From NCBI GenBank assembly GCA_012522035.1, contig JAAYLF010000034.1, positions 1 through 14,302 on the forward strand: a stretch of 14,302 nucleotides of DNA, written 5' to 3'. The DNA comes from Clostridiaceae bacterium (lineage in GTDB: Bacteria; Bacillota; Clostridia; UBA1212; DUPL01). Shown in pieces: positions 14,111 through 14,302 of this stretch (position 1 is its first letter; each line of letters begins with the position of its first letter). The translations under genes were made by a program, and so were the position numbers. The notes under the pieces were generated by a model. It ran no database searches. It was not told where the DNA came from and was given only the letters and a program-made list of their open reading frames with translations.

Positions 14111-14302
14111 ATGGGTAAACATTTGACATTGGAAGACAGGATTACCATTCAAAAAATACTTAAGGAAGGTAAATTGTTTGCTGAAATAGCTGTGGATTTG
14201 TCACGACCGGCAAGCACCATTATGAGAGAAGTAAAAAAACATCGTGTTTTCATCAGTCGAAAAGAGGTTTCAACCATGCAAACCAAAAATGCGTGTAAAA
14301 AG
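14041..14302 (+). mobile_element. Left part of an IS30-family insertion sequence (runs off the window)
   Basis: Defined by the 5' part of an IS30-type transposase gene and the repeat at 14041-14061 taken as the probable left end. The boundary could instead be at 13980, the other copy of that repeat. Neither the right end nor a target duplication is visible. Confidence 0.55.
14111..14302 (+). CDS. IS30-family transposase, N-terminal fragment cut by the window edge
   Basis: Sixty-four codons open from ATG 14111 to the last base, with no stop. The start MGKHLTLEDRITIQKILKEG, then FAEIAVDLSRPASTIMREVKKH (about 23-44), matches the N-terminal helix-turn-helix of IS30-family transposases, which bind the element's ends. 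The DDE catalytic domain would lie beyond the window. The residues after the HTH (NACKK) recall the short Cys-containing linker of the Firmicute branch. AAAGG precedes the ATG by 5 nt, and AGGAG is further upstream at 14092-14096. Whether the gene is intact cannot be judged. It is divergent from the oxidoreductase operon, with about 220 bp of repeat-rich DNA between them. Confidence 0.82.
   Translation, partial: MGKHLTLEDRITIQKILKEGKLFAEIAVDLSRPASTIMREVKKHRVFISRKEVSTMQTKNACKK

Overview
The window looks like chromosome of an anaerobic, low-to-moderate GC Firmicute of class Clostridia. This is inferred from strong GGAGG-type ribosome binding sites, AT-rich sigma-A promoters, a four-subunit 2-oxoacid:ferredoxin oxidoreductase, FeoB, and surface proteins with Pro/Thr linkers. 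Protein style recalls the Acetivibrio/Hungateiclostridium (Clostridium thermocellum) group, but the species cannot be fixed from sequence alone. There are fourteen supported genes, most on the minus strand. No rRNA, tRNA or CRISPR array was seen, and no gene-free stretch exceeds about 300 bases.

Layout. A membrane-anchored leucine-rich-repeat protein (10-1146, minus) is divergent from a pdxA-family dehydrogenase with a TTG start (1324-2268, plus), which ends at a hairpin shared with the converging block. That block (minus, 7330 down to 2320) runs feoB, a membrane-anchored metallophosphoesterase, a VTC/triphosphate-tunnel polyphosphate-polymerase-like protein that probably starts at CTG, and a DUF4956 membrane protein. 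prmA (7417-8337, plus) is divergent from feoB. Next, all on the minus strand, come a secreted, C-terminally anchored CBM9/DOMON-like protein (8435-9352) with its own near-consensus promoter, then a PiT-family phosphate transporter followed by its DUF47/PhoU-like partner (11172-9406), then an operon of delta, alpha, beta and gamma subunits of a VorB-type 2-oxoacid:ferredoxin oxidoreductase (13811-11246) ending at a hairpin terminator. The right edge (about 13963-14302) holds a cluster of repeats and the first 64 codons of an IS30-family transposase, cut off by the window.

How the parts fit. The oxidoreductase operon would convert branched-chain (or related) 2-oxoacids to acyl-CoA with reduced ferredoxin, as expected of an anaerobe. 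Three nearby units touch phosphate: PiT plus DUF47 (uptake), VTC plus DUF4956 (a candidate split polyphosphate polymerase) and a phosphatase-like ectoenzyme. The VTC-DUF4956 pair has a complete set of tunnel residues and is the best candidate for a poorly described system. The most structured non-coding DNA is at the right edge: two exact 21-bp direct repeats, a 13-bp-arm palindrome between them, and a 10-nt sequence perfectly complementary to the transposase ribosome binding region. The leader of the oxidoreductase operon is also unusual: it has a tiny branched-chain-residue-rich ORF at the predicted transcript 5' end and a hairpin between Shine-Dalgarno and start codon.
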